A DNA stretch of 64,000 bases from Toxonevra muliebris (Eukaryota; Arthropoda; Insecta; Diptera; Pallopteridae): contig OY829328.1 of NCBI GenBank assembly GCA_963691655.1, positions 85,626,400 to 85,690,399 on the forward strand, written 5' to 3'. The notes below the pieces were generated by a model that did not search any database, was not told where the DNA came from, and saw only the letters and a list, made by a program, of their open reading frames with translations. Shown here one piece after another: positions 24,709 to 36,047 of this stretch (positions within the stretch are counted from its first letter, which is position 1; each line of letters begins with the position of its first letter). The translations under genes and the position numbers were made by a program.

Positions 24709-24769
24709 GTTAACTGTCAGCTACTGGAGATGTCAAATGTTAAATTGACATTTATTGATGACAGTTAAC
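24709..24769. other. Imperfect 61-nt hairpin (nested inverted repeats)
   Basis: GTTAACTGTCA (24709-24719) pairs perfectly with TGACAGTTAAC (24759-24769). Inside it ATGTCAA (24730-24736) pairs with TTGACAT (24745-24751) around an 8-nt loop. A second stem, AATGTAATG (24773-24781) with CATTACATT (24790-24798), follows at once, and TGTCATAATTGACA precedes it at 24685-24698. The size and shape resemble a small RNA precursor, but palindromes of a MITE would look the same. No expression evidence is available. Confidence 0.45.
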
Positions 24770-26814
24770 TGTAATGTAATGTGTGTGTACATTACATTGA
24801 GAATGAGTTGTAATGAATGTGTTCACGTGTTAATTTTGTGAAGTTGTGGGTGTTTTTTAATTCGGTTTCATTTGAGCGTATGAATGAAAAATAAAATTGT
24901 AGATACTGTAATTTATTAGAAATTTTCATTATTTTTCACTTTCAATCGAAAAACTAAACTGTGGGTGAGTAAACTTAAAAATAAATAATAAATAACGTGG
25001 GAGATAATGACTTTTCTATGGCAACTGTAAAGCTAAAGCACTTTGAAAATAGTTTATATTTGTTGGTTTGATTTGGGGGGAAGGGGAGGATTTTTTGGGG
25101 GGGTCGCTCTGCAACCCCAGGACTGATTTTTGTGGTTTTTGAATCTATCATACCTCCACTAATAATTACTAAAGAAAAATCTCAGTTTAGAATTTTTATG
25201 AACTTTTGGTGCATTTTTTACTCTACCGACTGGGCTATTACTCCAAAAAAAAAACAACGAAATATTTAAAAAACAATTTTATTTTTATTAATAAATTCCA
25301 ATAAAATTGCATACCAAAAAAAAAATATTATTTCATGTAACACAAACATTTCCTTTTTTTATTTTTATTAAATTCACTTCCTGCTGTAGCATAAACAGCA
25401 AAAAAAAAAGCAAATTTAAAAATTGCAGTTTTTTTCCGTAGCTTGTTTTTGTTATGTGTGGGTGTGTGTATGTCCTTGATTTTTTTTTTTTAACACGCCT
25501 CGTCAAAATTCATTCATATGTCAAATCACTACATCAAAACTTTGTTACCAATTCGTTGCAATATTTCCGCAGGATGTTGCTCAATGATTGTATGTGTATG
25601 TGGATGTGTTGCTGATGATGATGATGCATGAGTTTTGATTTTTTCAGCAGCTGTTTTCAAACTCTTTTTAGGCATGTGTCAATTTTTATTGCAGGATACA
25701 TAAAAAAAAGATACAGCGAGAAAAAAATAATACTTCGATTCGATACTTCGATTTTAGAGACGTAAATTTTTTACTGCGGTTGCAGTTGTTTATGAGCACT
25801 ACAAGGGCTGTCGGCAAGAGGGAAGGGATTTAGTACCTAACTCGTACCTAACTGTTGCAAAGCCAACAGCTGAATTTGCATTATTTTTTTAATTTTGCCA
25901 TAGCATTTTGCTATTTAAAAAAAAAAAAACAATTTAATTGAAATTTAGATAACACCATCTTTCACTGACGTAATAACTTTCATTCTTCCACTCTACCTTG
26001 GCGAGTTTCTGGTACCCTCTCGCATGCATAGATGTTTACACAAAAAGAAGTAAATATTTAAAACATTTGTTCTTATTCTATTTCAGTTTACCATTGCACT
26101 TCAAAGTGCTTTTTTATTTTCTTCATTTTCAATATTTTCGCTTTACTTTTTCCTGTTTTTTTTTTCTTTTTTTTTTTGCAACAAGAAAACTTACTCAAAA
26201 GTAAACTCAAACACACACATGCACATGCAAAAAGCAGACATTTTTCATGTTGATAAGAAATGTAAATATTGGCATAAGTATAAAAGCTTATTACACCAAA
26301 AATGTGCACAAAGCACACCCACACACACATACACACACACATGTGTGCGTATGCATATAAAAATGAAATACAAGCGCATAAAACTAAAATAAAAAGTTTC
26401 CGTTTCCGGCGGAAGTACGTCAAGTATGCTGCTGCTGTTATTCTGCTACAACAATTTCTTCAAATATAATTTTCTGTTTTTTTTTTGTGTGTGTAAGTTT
26501 TTATTTTGCCTTTCCTTTCATGATATGCATCGCATTGCTATATTAAAAATACTAAAAATGAAAACAAAAGCTACTTATGTCTATGTATACGAACGTATTT
26601 TTTTCTTTTTTTAAAGGTACTTGAGAAATTTATGAAGGTTTTTGTTTTTTTTTTTTTTTTGTTTTTTTAGATGTTGTTTTGTTTTAAGCACATGTATCGC
26701 ACAAAAATCATAAATTTTTTGAGATGAAGAGGATGTCGTTGATATATGTGGGAGGTAGCTATCATTTCAAATTTAATTACTTATTTTATATGTACTTATT
26801 TATATCTGACTTTC

Positions 26815-26835
26815 ATATATATATATATATATATA
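26815..26835. repeat. (AT)n microsatellite
   Basis: About ten AT dinucleotides without interruption. Confidence 0.9.
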
Positions 26836-27104
26836 ACATAGACATAAAGTCCCAAATATGTTGCAAATATTAAAATAAAAATAGTTTTTCTTTTGGTAAA
26901 TTATTTCAGTCTTGAATTCAATTATATTCAATAAGTTCTTCAAAGCGCTCTTAGACATGAACGTGAGTGTTCAAATAAATTACACTTATGCCCAGCAAGG
27001 AAATATGGCATTAGATTAAGGTTATATTCTGTGCTCGACTTCACATCAAGTATATCAATTTCGAGGATATTTCACTAAACCTGAATATTTCGAAATCCAT
27101 TCAG

Positions 27105-28105
27105 TTGGAAAATATTTGTCGCCATATTTTCGCCTACCAGTGAAGGCAATCGCTCACCAGCGAAGGGAATTGCCAACCTGTGTGAAGACAATTGCCCATC
27201 AGTCAAGTAAGTTTATCATCAGTCAAATAAATCGTTTGCATATAAGTATACAGAACGATAGTGGTAGTTTTCTTTCAATATCTCTATTCAGTGAAGATAT
27301 TTTGAATCAAACCTACAATTCTGGATTACGATTTCAAATATCAGTAGCTTATCTAGGATATTGAAAGATTAAGAACTATCACTAAAATCACTGATGAGGA
27401 ATCTTGGAGGATTCTGAAACGGCCGTCTGATTTGCCCGTCTCTGTATACACTGTTGTTGTGATGACTACATATATCCGTTTCTTAAGCCTGTTATACATT
27501 ACCTAAATCGTCCATCAGTTAAGTCAGTCAACAACCAGTCAGTTAGTCGTTCATTAGACGAGTCAGTCGATAATTATTAAAGTCAGTCATCAACCAATAA
27601 AACCAGTCATACATCATACAAGTCAGCCATTCACCAGTCAAGTCAGTTACTCACTAATCAAGTCATTCGCCTACCAGTGAAGTGAATCGCCTACCAGCCA
27701 TGTCAATCGTCTGATATTTAATTTAGTTGCCTATTAGTCAAGTCAAGTTGGTTAACACCAAGACAAGTCATCTGCTCAGCAGTGAAGTCAGTCGTGCAGA
27801 AGGCAGCCGCTCTTTAGTCAAATCAGTCGTTTATCAGTCAAATCAATTACAAACTAATCAAGTCAATTGTCATGTTAGTTGCTCACCAGACAAGTCAGTC
27901 AAAGTCAATCAAGCCAGTCGTTCATTAGTTAAATTAGTGTTTCATCTGTCAAGCCAGTCGACAATTGTTAAAGTCTATCATTTACCAGTAAAAGCAGTCT
28001 TACATCACACAAGTCAGTCGTTCGCCGACCAAGTCAGTTGCCCACCAATCAATTCAGATGCCTATCAGTCAACTCAGTCGCCTACCAACAACAACATTAA
28101 AATTA
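27105..28105. repeat. Degenerate minisatellite, CACCAGTCAAGTCAGTCG-like unit
   Basis: Units such as TCACCAGTCAAGTCAG, AATCAGTCGTTTATCAGTC and GTCAGTCGTTC recur about every 20-24 bp for 1 kb, with heavy divergence and one non-repetitive gap near 27240-27480. The 127-codon open frame within it has a repetitive Ser/Val/Gln composition and is not a gene. Confidence 0.75.
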
Positions 28106-28309
28106 AGTAGTTTTCCCAAAAAATGCGAAAGCAATACCGAAAAAAAGGCTGCAGAGTATTCAACTTGTGATAGTGCGCTATAACAGCGTACAGTAAAAAA
28201 TAAAAAGTCGGCCAAACTAGTCAAGCCCATAACTCATTGAAATCAATTCAATCGTTCGTCACATAAATCAATCACCCAAAACTTAAATCAGTTCGTTTCT
28301 TAAACAGCA

Positions 28310-28736
28310 TTAAATCTTTCGGGACCGCAAGGAAATATAAAGAGATAGCGCAAACCAGAATCCGGATTCGTATCCCATTTCTTGTTAAAATTTTTTATGC
28401 AAACATGGGTTACCGGCGACCCTATGGCCCGCAATGGGACTTTTTTACAACTTTTTTCAATACATTTTTATTAGATTATTTTTAAAGATAAGCAAAGTTA
28501 CTTAGTATTAATTCTTCACTTAACCCTTTCTTAACCGTAAGAAAATTAGAAACGACAGAGCGATAGATTTCATTCAAAAAAGGGATTTTAAAAATTTCCA
28601 TTGAAGATCGTAGAGCCACTGATGGACCCATTTGAAAATAGGGTGAAAAAATACTTTTTTTTGTAATCGTTTTTAGATAAACTAAAAAAAAAACGTTTTT
28701 TGGGTCACCGATGGTCAATGGCCCCGAAAAGGTTTA
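28310..28736. mobile_element. piggyBac-like non-autonomous element (copy 2, inverted)
   Basis: Starts TTAAATCTTTCGGGACCG (28310) and ends GGCCCCGAAAAGGTTTA (28736), a decayed form of the ends seen at 8874-9557. The first half (28314-28519) matches the reverse complement of copy 1 positions 9316-9553 closely: AATCCGGATTC, the GAGATAGC motif, the GGGTTACCGGCGACCC palindrome relic, and ACTTAGTATTAATTCTTCA. The second half starts at TTAACCCTTTCTTAACCG (28519) and is shorter than in copy 1. There is no open frame with protein character. The match between two copies supports a real repeat family. Confidence 0.75.
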
Positions 28737-28739
28737 TAG

Positions 28740-29489
28740 TTTCAAGTAAAAGGAATTCAGAAACATTTTTAAGAATTTTTAAGCTCTGAATTACAAACAG
28801 CAATAATTAAAAACATGCATCCCTAAAAATATGCCATTTCCCTACATGTTTCCTATTGGCACTGCAATATTCATACATATCTTGGTACATAAATTCACAG
28901 GTGTATAAGAGCGTAAATTGCTATGCTTACATTCGCATAGTCTGTATATGTTCATAGAAATCTCTGTCCATATGTTTATTTTCAATTAAGACCATGTTAA
29001 ATATAAATTTTACAACATGATCCTGAACAAAAACATTTGGTCACACAAGAAACACATGAAACGACTAAAAATACACACACACACACTCATTCTCATGGAC
29101 AGGCACGCCTCATACATCAAGTAATTAACAGCATTTCGGTATGGTAGATGCTTGTATTTGTGCCAGTGTATGTGTGTCCTACATGCTAAGTCTTAAAAAA
29201 TGTACATCTTATGTCCTTTTTTGGACAATTAACATAAAAATTGCTAATGTGTATATTTAGTATTTTAATATAATAAAAGAGAAAACATTTTTTAATATTA
29301 AATTCTATGTATACTTGAGGGATAACAATACCTGGAAATTTTTAAGTATCCATTAATGAAAATAAAGAAATAAATTTTTTTTTTAATTATTATTTGGCAA
29401 TGAACATTAGACATGTTATTGAAAATTGCAATTCTAAAAACTTTGTTTTTTTTTTTTTAAACTTTGATTTTTTATCTCACAGAAGTAAT
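28740..29489. other. AT-rich non-coding DNA
   Basis: Nothing recognised apart from A/T runs and a short CA tract near 29072-29088. Confidence 0.65.
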
Positions 29490-29964
29490 CAAGCAACTAT
29501 CACCACTTGAACACAATGAACACTAAAAAGCACTGAAACTTAAACACTGTAGCTTGGAGCACTAAACCGTTGAACACTGAATCTTTGAACACTGAACTCT
29601 TCACCTATAAATTTTTCGGCACGGAACCGTTGAACACTGAACCCTTGAATACTGAACCCTTGAATACTGAACCCTTGAACATTGAATTCTAGAAGACTAA
29701 TTGAACTTTTGAATACTAAACCCTTCAGCTCTGAGCCCCAGACCACTGAACTTTTGAATTCTGAACCCTTTACCTCAGAACCTTTGCACATTGTATTCTA
29801 GAACACAGAATTCTTGAACATTGAACTCTTGAACACCGAATCAGCGAACATTGAATCACTTGACCACTTAAGACTGAATAAATCTTTGAATACTGAAAAC
29901 TTGAACATTGATTCTTTAAATAATGAACCCTTTAAAATTATACTTTTATACACTGAACACGGTA

Positions 29965-30881
29965 GGTTAGGTTAGGTTAAGTGGCTGTCCATCAGGACAC
30001 ACTTAGGCCAGATACGGCTCGTTACCACGTGGGTGCTAATATCCATCCACCCCCTTAACACTGAAAAAACCAAGATTAATCGAACCACTTGGACTTAATT
30101 ACATTATTAAGTAGGTTCCCTAGGTCAGTTGACCACAAATCGGACAGGTCGTCTGGAAAATATTCACCCAGGACATTTTTCCTACATATAGCCAAGGCTG
30201 GGCTAAAGCATAAGAAGTGTGAAAGGGATTCCTCCTCCTCTTCACCCCTGCAACTTCTGCAAAAGTCATTTGAGGGCACACTTAATCTAGCTGCATGCGC
30301 ACCTATAAGGCAATGTCCAGTTATTACTGCCACGGCTCTGTAAGTTTGTCTTCTGCTGAAATATAGTAGCTTCTTAGAGCGTTTGGGGTTGTACTCTGGC
30401 CATACTTGCTTGGTGATTTTGCATGTGCGTCCTGTTTGCCATCTCACCTTCGCCTGGTTCAAGAACTCCGTTTGAACGTTAAGCTTGCAGGTTGCCAGTG
30501 GGATACCCAGGTAGTTTTTGAATTGTAGTAGCGGCATTTGTGTGCTTAATCTAGCTAGTTCATCAGCTTTATTGTTTCCAAGTATGCCACTGTGACTTGG
30601 AACCTTTACAAGGTGTACGTTGAGTTCATCGGCTACTTCATTGAGTAATCGCCGACTATCAAGAGCCAATTTGGAGATCAGTGATATACTGGCTAGGGAT
30701 TTGATTACAGGTTGACTGTCGCTGAAAATGAAGTTATCATGGGCAGATAATTTATTGCATTTCAGCCAGTTCGCTACCACCTGACCAGCCATGACCTCAG
30801 CTTGGAAGACGCTGCAGTGGTCAGGCATACGAAAGGATAAGCTTAACCCTAACTGCTCCGAGAAACCCCCTCTCCCCCACC
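29965..30881 (-). mobile_element. 5'-truncated I-clade-like non-LTR retroposon
   Basis: The coding strand is minus. The body keeps only the RNase H and C-terminal part of the second reading frame plus a roughly 110-bp 3' untranslated tail that ends in AACCTAACCTAACCTACC. Candidate 12-bp target duplications flank it: CTGAACACGGTA (29953-29964) and CTGAATACGGTA (30882-30893), one mismatch. 5' truncation with a target duplication is typical of target-primed reverse transcription (family knowledge). The host site is itself a GAACACTGAA minisatellite, so part of the duplication could be array similarity. Confidence 0.8.
30076..30881 (-). pseudogene. Non-LTR retrotransposon RNase H and C-terminal domain (5'-truncated)
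   Basis: The uninterrupted frame reaches 30927, but codons beyond 30881 derive from the flanking minisatellite. In the 283-residue frame the RNase H acidic and His positions are visible: Glu in FQAEVMAG (residue 44), Asp in FSDSQPVI (70), His in VPSHSG (112) and Asp in NNKADELAR (122). The first catalytic Asp (normally in a DGS motif) is lost to the truncation. A C-terminal zinc-knuckle pattern follows: C223, C226, H237, C240 (CRSC...SHFLC). The stop is intact, so the surviving part is little decayed. It would degrade the RNA strand of the RNA-DNA hybrid, but a truncated copy cannot retrotranspose. Confidence 0.88.
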
Positions 30882-31110
30882 CTGAATACGGTAACTGCAA
30901 CTGAATTCCTGAACACTCAATCTTCAAACACTAAACTCTTGCAAACTGAAGTTAACTCTTGAACTTTGAATTCTTGAACACTCAATCCAGAGTCCTTGAG
31001 TACTTTAAATACAAAACTCTTGTGCACTGAACCTTTGAATACTAAGCCTTTGAACACTGAAACCTTGAATATTGAACTTTTAACTATTCGACTTTTTGGC
31101 CACTCTTGTA

Positions 31111-33125
31111 CAACAAACTTTAAGGGCTTATTCTTTGAAAACTTTAAACACTAAATCTATAACCTTCACATTTCTCTAAATTTTACGCTTTCTCTATAAA
31201 TTCGGTTACTCAATACACCAATAGAATACAACTTTCTTACAATAAAATACATAAAAATTAAACTCTTTTTAGATATCACAAAATCATAAAAATTATGGCA
31301 AACTGAAATTTAATATTCACTTAAAATTCGGAGCCGTCCAAATACTTTTCCTTCTATGTGTCTAAACAAAAACCTTTTATGCTTTTTCTACATACATTTC
31401 ATGAATTCACAGCTGCAATTACAAATTCCTTTTTGCGTACGGAATAAATACTACGCAATAAACTCATAAATTAAAGAAGCAATAAATTAACAATTGAAAG
31501 AGATACGTGGTAACTAAATGGAAAGTTGAAAGGGAGAAAATTATAAGCAAAAGCAAAAACGACAAAACGGAAGTATGCGGAAGGAATTTAATCAAATCAT
31601 TAAATGAGGAAGATTCCGAGCTTGCGATGATATAATTCAAAGCAGCGGTAGTAACATGAAAGTACCTTGATAATTACCTGGCAATATTTAAGCTATCAAA
31701 TAAGAAGCACAAATACACAGGGAAATGTCACCTTCATGTTAAACAACAACTACAACAACAGCAACAACACCACGGACAACAAAAACGGCAAAAATGACAA
31801 TAGCAATGACAATGACAATGGCGTTGGCAATGGCCGATGACAATAGCACCACTTGGCTATGGCTAGCTAACGTTAGCGTCTTCATTAACTGAAAATATTC
31901 GAAATCGTTTTTTTATTATGCCATTTCCGGATGTTGTCGTTGTTGTTGTTGTCTTCTTTTTAATGTTGTTACTTACACAACACAAACATTTGCTCTGAAA
32001 TACCGCTACAGTTTTCAGTGAAAATACTTTCATAGGTGTTTAAATGTTACTTTGTTTTGTCTTTCTGGCATTAGGCATTAAAAGAAACTCTTTCGGAAAA
32101 GTAACCCAGTGTAAGTGTCTCTCATATTAATAAAAACCTTTAATGATTTATTTATTCTTCGATGTATGTAAGCACACAAAGTTTGCCTATGGCTAGATTA
32201 GATCATTGTACAGACAGAGAGAGCTTCGCGAGAGAGGTGGAGAAACGGTGTAAATAGCAGTTCTAAGAGCCTGGCATTAAAAGGTCCTTTTAAATACTAA
32301 ATGCTCTAGAGCTGTACACACAAATATTTATTGTTGTTTCTTTTTTGTAATTATTTGCCAATCGAATGTACCGAAAAAAAAGTTTCATTGACCAAGTATG
32401 AAAAAGGTCATGTTTAACTGCATTTTAATGATACCCTATGTCCTATAAATAGAGCGCACCATATCTCGTTGATGACAATGGTCATGAACATTTAAGTATG
32501 CAATAATTTTTGTTTTTAATTGCTTTTCTTATTTTAATTTTTAGCACATATAATATTCATTTGAATTGTTTGAAACTTTTACTATGTACCTAGTTTAGAG
32601 TGACTCGATCTGAGAACTTTTTCAAATTCTAACTTTCATTAGTAAATATTGTAGTAATTTGCAGACAAATTACGCAACTATCTTCAATTTAAATTAAAAA
32701 GTTGGACTGTGTGTAATAAATATTAAATAAAAGTACCTTATATTGAGTTTTCAGCGAATTTTCGGGAGGTGTCCATCTTAAGGCCAATTTTTTGAAAATT
32801 GAAATTTCGACTTTTTTCTTAAACTGGCTTAAATTTTATTTCCATAAGAAATATCAAACAAATGTTTAATAGAAATTTAGCTAATGAGAAAATATATAAA
32901 TGTTCAAGGTAACGTATCTTTCTTTCTATGGCTGGGGTAGAACTCAGCGGCCTCCAATGGTCCTTCCCTAACAAAATTTATTGATTTACAGGGAACCCTT
33001 ACTTTCATTATTGAGACACACTATTCAATTCACAATTCCCTTTTAATTAAACATAGATTCATGATTTTGTACATTTCAGGTTTTAAATAATATTAATTAT
33101 AAATAAAAGCAAGGTTTATCACTTT
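31111..33125. other. AT-rich non-coding DNA
   Basis: No gene seen. It includes CAA/TTG trinucleotide stretches around 31745-31790 and 31930-31955. The last 200 bp (about 32930-33125) may belong to the LTR-like block that follows: it contains TTTATTGATT (AATAAA on the minus strand) near 32980. Confidence 0.55.
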
Positions 33126-33220
33126 CACTACACTCAGACTGCGGCACTGGCCTTCTGTGCGAGCGTCCGGCTAGGCAAGCGTGCTCAGCGAGCAATTGAT
33201 GGTATCGCTGTGTAGCGGGT

Positions 33221-33415
33221 GCGCCTGGTAGAGCGAGCGTGCAAACCGTGAAAAGCGTTGATTACGTCGTGTGAGATGCGCCTGGAAGGGCGAACGTGCA
33301 AAGCGTTGACTACGTCGTGTGAAAGGCGCCTGGTAGAGCAAGCGTACAAAGCGTGGGGAATGTGCAAAGCGTCGTTGAGCACTCCTGATAGAGCAAGCGT
33401 GTGCAGCGTGTAGCT
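33221..33415. repeat. Tandem repeat, 48-57-bp unit, four copies
   Basis: GCGCCTGGTAGAGC(G/A)AGCGT recurs at 33221, 33278 and 33326, with a weaker copy near 33384, each followed by GCAAAGCGTTGA(C/T)TACGTCGTGTGA or a relic of it. Confidence 0.85.
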
Positions 33416-33440
33416 TTATGTGTCGACCCGACCTGACGAG

Positions 33441-33718
33441 TAGCCAGGTCGGATGAACTGATCCAAGACGTCTCTGCTCGTTCCGTTGTTTGGCGAGTGG
33501 CTGGGTACACCGCTCCGAAACGTCACTTGTCGCTCTGCCTGATGTTCACTTTTCAGTTCGTTTGCGTTTGTAGAGTCACGAGAGCGAGAGGGCGCTGGCC
33601 TGGGTAAACCGATCCAAGACATCTCTACTCGTTCCGGCAGGTAGCGTCAAGTGGCGAGTGGCTGGGTACACCGCTCCGAAACGTCACTTATCGCACTGCC
33701 TGATGACCACTTTTCGTT
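33441..33718. repeat. Direct duplication with 161-bp spacing
   Basis: The block GGCGAGTGGCTGGGTACACC...CGAAACGTCACTT occurs at 33492 and 33653. It is preceded in both copies by GATCCAAGAC(G/A)TCTCT(G/A)CTCGTTCCG and followed by CTGCCTGATG and CACTTTTC. Confidence 0.85.
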
Positions 33719-34382
33719 TCAAACGTTGAGTTATGTCATGAAGTTACTTGTCTGCGTTTGCTGCTGCTCATGTTGATTACTTCTGCTGGTTGTTCTGTGG
33801 CAACCGTCTACTTCTATCGCTTTGTCACAACTCACCCACTAGATGTTTTGCGTGTCTGGTTTGTGCGCGCAATTCTTCTTCCTCCTTGTTTTAGCTTTCT
33901 ATTTCCAGTCAACGCTGTCGCTACTGGAATTGTGGTGTTGTTGTTGCCTCGCTGTTTTACTACTATTGGTTGATTCGATAGCGTGATGTCTGTGCGAACG
34001 AATTTTCAAATTTCCGATCGCAGCAGGCTGCCTGGTTTTCTCTTCTTTACTGTCGACGTGGCATGATAATGCCGTTATGTGTATATGCGCCGGCGACAGC
34101 ATAATTCGTAGTGTTTGTTGTTGTGGTTGCTTTGCATGGCTGATGTTATGATATTTTGCTGTTCCCATGCTAGCTTTATTTTTTCTTCCATTTGTAGTTG
34201 TCCAAGTGAGAAAAACGTTGGGTTGTCGCCTTTTTAATATCCCCAGTGGGAACGTTGCAACGTTGTGTGATGCAACTTGGTTGGCCTAAAATTGTGCCGT
34301 CCCAACAGTCGTTCAAAAGATGGATGTATACTTTGTGAGCCTCTCTTCTATAAGAAAATTTTAGTCCAAATGTTGACTGCAT

Positions 34383-35790
34383 TGGTTTTTTTTTCTAATT
34401 TTTTTGGCAGAATTATAAGTACTGAAATCTAAATTTTCTTTAAATTAATTGATTCACAAGTAACAAATGATTTTTGTTTTTCTATTGTACATTATCTCGA
34501 TTTCTTTTATTTTATTTTTTTAATTACAATAATTCAATTCTCAAGCAGTTATTCATGCTTCCATACTCACATATATATATATACATATATATATATATAT
34601 GAAAAGTATTTTTTTTTTTCATTTTTCATGCTTAAAAAGCTTTTCTTTCTTTTCATTTATAAAAATTGCCAAGAAGAAAATCAAGCTAATTTCTAAATTC
34701 CTGCTGCCATTTCAGTTTAGGTGACATTAAGCTTATTCCTACAAAGGATTTAGTATATACCAAAAAAAAAAGTAGTCAATATGTGTCAATATATATGAAG
34801 TAATGTAGGAATACTTATACACATACACCCATACATGCATTCATACATACATACACATATGTGCATTTATATGTATATATGTGCTTAAGCGCATGCTTTA
34901 AGACAATTTCATTACTATATACTCGCACATTTTGTGACTTTGACAACTGCCAACATGTGCAGAATTATGTATTTGCAAGATTATGTCTCAAATATCTTTG
35001 AGCTTAAAGATAAGCAGCAAGCAACAGCAGCAGCAGTATCACAAAAAAAATAATAATATGAAACAAAAACAAAAAACAAAACAAAAAAATTTACGTAAAT
35101 TATGCTTGCGATTTTAAGGATAAAATATATTAGATTCTTTTCCTTTACTTTATACAAAATGCAATAAGTTAATTTAAGATATTTTATTTTGAGCAGGAGA
35201 TTTATTTATTTGATGATTGATAATATTTATGAGATTTATTTTTAACATTTTATTTATGCACATATTTTGTATACTAAGTCAAGTTAAAAGGGTGAGAACA
35301 TAACATTTCCCTTCTTTTGGATCCGCTAGTGCGTTGAAGTTTTTTTTTATTGAAATTCACTTAATTGAAAATTGACATGCTACAAAAATATTGTGTTATT
35401 TTTCATTGTTGTTGTAATTGATATTTTTAATGTTTCTGACTACCAGTTAAAAGTATAAGTAATAAATAGGAAGACAACGACGATTTTGAGTGGCATTTTT
35501 AGTTTTAGTATCACACTGAAACTGTGTTTATCTATATACACGTGTATGTGTGCGTGTATTAGGATTTTGTTTAAATGTTGTACTTGTCATATTAGAGTAT
35601 GACATGCGATTGCGAAATGTTATTGAGAAAAAATGATGAAAGACATTAAATAAATTAAATTTCTATTTGAAAGGTTATTCAATATATTTTTATGGGTATA
35701 AAAAGAGAAAACAAATGCACAGTGACTAAACTGTTACAAAAGCGTTAAAGTAATAAGACAAAGGGAAGAGGAAGTGAAGTAGTGTGTTAG
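34383..35790. other. AT-rich non-coding DNA
   Basis: No gene seen. It has an (AT)n-type tract at 34570-34601, CATA repeats near 34830-34860 and a CAG-type run near 35015-35035. Confidence 0.65.
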
Positions 35791-35796
35791 GTAGAA

Positions 35797-35954
35797 CCAC
35801 TAGCGGATCCAGAGATATCTACAGGGGAGTTTAAATTTTCTTCCCTTAAAAATTTTTTTTTTTTTTTATTCCTGACCAACGATCGAAATGTATGAGGTTT
35901 ACATTGACAAGGGGTAACTTCAAACTCCCCCCTTCCCCTTGACTACGTTAGTGG
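35797..35954. mobile_element. Candidate small MITE, 158 bp
   Basis: The ends CCACTAGCG (35797) and the reverse complement of the right end CCACTAACG (35954) match at 8 of 9 positions. Further inside, AGGGGAGTTT (about 35822) is mirrored by AAACTCCCCCC (about 35922), so most of the segment could fold back. No target duplication is certain and no coding content is present. Confidence 0.45.
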
Positions 35955-36047
35955 GTACCTTTATTACCACTTTATTGTACCAAATAAACAACAGTTTCGA
36001 ATTGTACATTATAATGCATTGATAACTTCATTATTGAAAAATGTAAG

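Larger units (their letters stand above)
22921..27104. other. AT-rich non-coding DNA
   Basis: No gene supported. It holds poly-T and poly-A tracts (about 23370, 24220, 24315, 26640-26660), an (AT)n tract at 26815-26835, a G-run patch at 25075-25105, a hairpin cluster at 24685-24798, and an A-box-like motif near 25220-25243. Confidence 0.6.
29490..31110. repeat. Degenerate minisatellite, TTGAACACTGAACCC-like unit
   Basis: Fifteen-base units such as TTGAACACTGAATC and CTTGAATACTGAACC run from about 29490 to 29964 and resume from 30882 to about 31110. The gap is a retroposon insertion. The open frame of about 83 codons at 29540-29791 (minus strand, GFSIQGFSVQ-type repeats) is a by-product. Confidence 0.8.
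33126..34340 (-). mobile_element. GC-rich repetitive block, possible LTR of a retrotransposon
   Basis: A sharp rise in G+C over 1.2 kb with internal tandem repeats (33221-33415 and 33441-33718). On the minus strand the block can be read as beginning TGTTGGGACGGCAC near 34308 and running to an AATAAA-containing AT-rich segment near 32980. It would then be followed by GGAGGCCGCTGAGTTC, an arrangement that resembles a solo LTR. I found no target duplication and no gag/pol sequence. The several open frames (65-89 codons) show no domain. It could instead be another unclassified repeat. Confidence 0.35.

Noticed and set aside
27105..28105. Possible protein-coding repeat gene (127-codon frame)
   Set aside because: The repeat shifts frame between units and stops are scattered elsewhere in the array, so there is no selection for an open frame.
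29965..29985. Telomere repeat tract
   Set aside because: Only three period-5 units, placed exactly at the 3' end of a retroposon; better explained as that element's tail.
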